A DNA stretch of 17,782 nucleotides from an uncultured Hungatella sp. (GTDB lineage Bacteria; Bacillota; Clostridia; Lachnospirales; Lachnospiraceae): positions 17,812 to 35,593 of the forward strand of contig CAJUJV010000007.1 of NCBI GenBank assembly GCA_910586845.1. The letters are read 5' to 3'. The notes beneath the pieces are model-generated. The model was not told the origin of the DNA. It did not search any database and worked only from the letters and a program-made list of their open reading frames with translations. Made by a program: the position numbers and the translations under genes. Below are positions 16,115 through 17,782 of this stretch, in pieces (position 1 is the stretch's first letter; each line of letters starts with the position of its first letter).

Positions 16115-16365
16115 AAACCTTCAATACTTTAATCATAAAATATTATAATATCTATTTTTACTTAAATTCTGCAAAATCATACTCTAATATTTCTAATTCA
16201 TAACAATAATTATAGAGCACTCATCTATTTAAAAGGAAACTCTGACATATGTTATACCAGGATTTCCTTATAACGATCAGATTTCTTCTCCTGCTCATCT
16301 AAAATCAAAAATTCTTTAATATTAAGTCCATTCAAACTAAGTAAATCTACTTTTTATAAGCCATT
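16115..16365. other. Largest intergenic gap, very AT-rich, with a possible gene remnant
   Basis: The 251-bp gap between the WbsX-like gene and the methyltransferase holds no complete gene that I can support. On the minus strand at 16252-16353 there are 33 sense codons, with no in-frame ATG, ending in TAA, and with a protein-like C-terminal look (for example LNIKEFLILDEQEKKSDRYK). This may be the tail of a gene lost by recombination. No convincing terminator hairpin with a T-run is seen. Confidence 0.35.
16145..16174 (-). promoter_or_regulatory. Weak candidate promoter before the methyltransferase gene
   Basis: On the minus strand TTGCAG (16169-16174) lies 18 bases before TATTAT (16145-16150), with a perfect TATAAT overlapping just downstream at 16142-16147. 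This would start RNA about 25 bases before the methyltransferase. The -35 matches only three of six bases, and TATAAT is common by chance in such AT-rich DNA. Confidence 0.2.
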
Positions 16366-17782
16366 TCATGTGTCAAACATAAGTTCTTGGATGACTTCCT
16401 CCAAAGGTATCATTGGACAATTTACCTTTTTAGACAGCATCTTACTAATTTCTCCATACTGATCAATAATCGTTATAACAATAGCGTCAACTTCTGGAAT
16501 CTGATGATCTGGAGAATATACTTCAACTGGATACTTAGTAGTTTTATAATTCCTATCAATTCCGAAAGATACTTCTATTCCGCAGTGTTTTAATTCATAA
16601 AATAAATGTATTCCCAACTTTCCCGCACCATAAATTCCTATTTTTTGATAGCCGTATTTTTTGAAATATTTTGAAAAATCAACTTTAATATCTCTTAAAT
16701 GCATCCAATTATCCAATAAAATATCATGCCTGCGATTAATTTCATCATGTTCTCTCATCAATCTAACTGTTTTTTCTTTCTCATCCTCATATATTTCTTT
16801 ACACCCATTTTTCACTATATTTTCCATACTTTTACATTCATCAACTACTTTTGCGAGGGCTTCCAAATATTGATATCCATATCGCTCATCTGGTTCAAGA
16901 TACATACTCTCTCCCCATTCATTCCATGCGTTGATAAATATAAACTCATGCTCCATCATCAAACTTTTTTGATATAGGTTTTTAAAGTTTTTATAGAATT
17001 TTTGTGGAGACGCACCGCTTACAATCCTCCCACTCTTTCCCATTCTTGGAGAATTGTCATAATCTACAAAACCACATAAATACACTTTGTCTTTTCTCAA
17101 TTTTCTTTTATGTACTATTGACCAAAGTTCATCATATCCATATATCATAGGCCTCTGAAAAGGTAGTGATTTTTCATTTAGATATCGCTCCATAGAATCA
17201 TTAGGTTGTCTAATACAGCCCGCATCCAAACCAATCATTTCTTGTTCTTCCATTCCAATCACATATACTCCTGGAAATCCATTATCCTTAGCCAATTTAT
17301 TAAAAAGGTTCATCATGTCCCATAAAGAAAATATCATATTCGGTTTAAATATTACAAACACAGGTTTTCCTTCTAGTTTTATATACCTTTCATCTTTAAA
17401 AAAAGGCAACAAATAACTAAAGTGCTCTTCCCATTCTTTTTCTCTTCCATAATTTTGTTTCAATAAAATTCCATTTTTACTACAATCATTTTTTACTTCA
17501 AATAAGCTTGTCCAGGTATTTGTCCCCGATAATTTTTTCCATGTCTCATTCGCCCAGCAAAAACAAAACGGCATTGAAATTTCTTTCCATTTTAAAAGAT
17601 TTTCAATCGGCTTTTCTAAAATACGCTTTCCATTTTCAAACCAATAATGATAAATACACATTCCATCTACACGATACTTTTTCATTAAATCTGCCTGCCA
17701 GACCATAATATCATGTTCTAATAAATTATAATAATTTTTATTTAATGGTACTCTTGGTTGATTATGTTCTTTATAAAAACGA
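16366..17782 (-). CDS. WbsX-like glycosyltransferase / GH99-like protein with C-terminal Rossmann-like module (5' end outside the window)
   Basis: At least 471 residues are present; the frame is open to the right edge. The ATG at 17704-17706 is internal, because upstream codons read RFYKEHNQPRVPLNKNYYNL, a typical WbsX start region. Family marks follow: DGMCIYHYWFENGKRILEKP, CWANETW, RYIKLEGKPVF, FVDYDNSPR and NAWNEWGE with YLEPD (around 16900-16935). These proteins are found in O-antigen and capsule loci and have a GH99-like fold. The last about 93 residues are the shared module (KIGIYGAGKLG, codons near 16610-16645; FGID at strand two). A charged, coiled-coil-like linker (about 16670-16800) joins the two parts. 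It is the first gene of the operon visible here, so the promoter lies outside. Confidence 0.88.
   Translation of the reverse strand, partial: RFYKEHNQPRVPLNKNYYNLLEHDIMVWQADLMKKYRVDGMCIYHYWFENGKRILEKPIENLLKWKEISMPFCFCWANETWKKLSGTNTWTSLFEVKNDCSKNGILLKQNYGREKEWEEHFSYLLPFFKDERYIKLEGKPVFVIFKPNMIFSLWDMMNLFNKLAKDNGFPGVYVIGMEEQEMIGLDAGCIRQPNDSMERYLNEKSLPFQRPMIYGYDELWSIVHKRKLRKDKVYLCGFVDYDNSPRMGKSGRIVSGASPQKFYKNFKNLYQKSLMMEHEFIFINAWNEWGESMYLEPDERYGYQYLEALAKVVDECKSMENIVKNGCKEIYEDEKEKTVRLMREHDEINRRHDILLDNWMHLRDIKVDFSKYFKKYGYQKIGIYGAGKLGIHLFYELKHCGIEVSFGIDRNYKTTKYPVEVYSPDHQIPEVDAIVITIIDQYGEISKMLSKKVNCPMIPLEEVIQELMFDT

Noticed and set aside
16233..16269. Inverted repeat AAGGAAA / TTTCCTT as a terminator or operator
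   Set aside because: 7-base arms with a 23-base loop in AT-rich DNA and no T-run; likely chance.
1..17782. CRISPR array, insertion sequence, tRNA or rRNA
   Set aside because: No regular direct repeats, transposase motifs, terminal inverted repeats or tRNA-like segments were seen on either strand.

Overview
The window is a stretch of a surface-polysaccharide (capsule or teichoic-acid-like) biosynthesis locus. Fourteen genes, all read from the minus strand, run from the right edge to the left edge. They are closely packed: some starts and stops overlap, and the largest gap is about 250 bp. Neither end of the operon is inside the window, because the first gene in transcription order enters from the right edge and the last lies near the left edge. 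The gene families (CDP-glycerol-type glycerophosphotransferase, TarI-type cytidylyltransferase, RgpF-like and WbsX-like proteins), the strong Shine-Dalgarno sites and the lack of outer-membrane export genes suggest a Gram-positive Bacillota. My best guess is a gut Clostridia/Lachnospiraceae genome. That is inference; no rRNA or housekeeping gene is present to confirm it.

In transcription order (right to left): a WbsX-like glycan enzyme that runs off the right edge; a SAM methyltransferase; two family-2 glycosyltransferases; a third family-2 glycosyltransferase broken by a foreign 28-base sequence; a WecE-type dTDP-4-amino-4,6-dideoxygalactose transaminase; a hexapeptide acyltransferase; a UDP-HexNAc-type 6-dehydrogenase; an RgpF-like protein; a TarI-like cytidylyltransferase; an extended SDR; a TagF/TagB-like glycerophosphotransferase; a NodB-type deacetylase with no signal peptide; a small stand-alone Rossmann-like protein; and a last family-2 glycosyltransferase with a truncated C-terminus. 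The right part (about 7.7-17.8 kb) is clearly AT-rich. The left part (1-7.6 kb) is near balanced G+C. The locus therefore looks mosaic, with a join near 7.6 kb.

Together the genes suggest a polymer containing an acylated 4-amino-4,6-dideoxy sugar (probably Fuc4NAc), a hexosaminuronic acid, several other sugars, methyl decoration and a CDP-activated polyol-phosphate or glycerol-phosphate substituent. No flippase, polymerase, ABC exporter, initiating transferase or other obvious membrane protein is present, so the locus is incomplete here.

Two observations stand out. First, nine of the fourteen proteins carry the same kind of ~90-residue Rossmann-like module (YGxGxxG motif). It is fused to the N-terminus of three different enzymes, to the C-terminus of five others, and stands alone once. 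The nucleotide-sugar-synthesis enzymes lack it. Second, positions 11989-12016 are an exact match to the 3' part of the Illumina TruSeq universal adapter. They split a glycosyltransferase gene in two, which is an assembly artefact and not biology.
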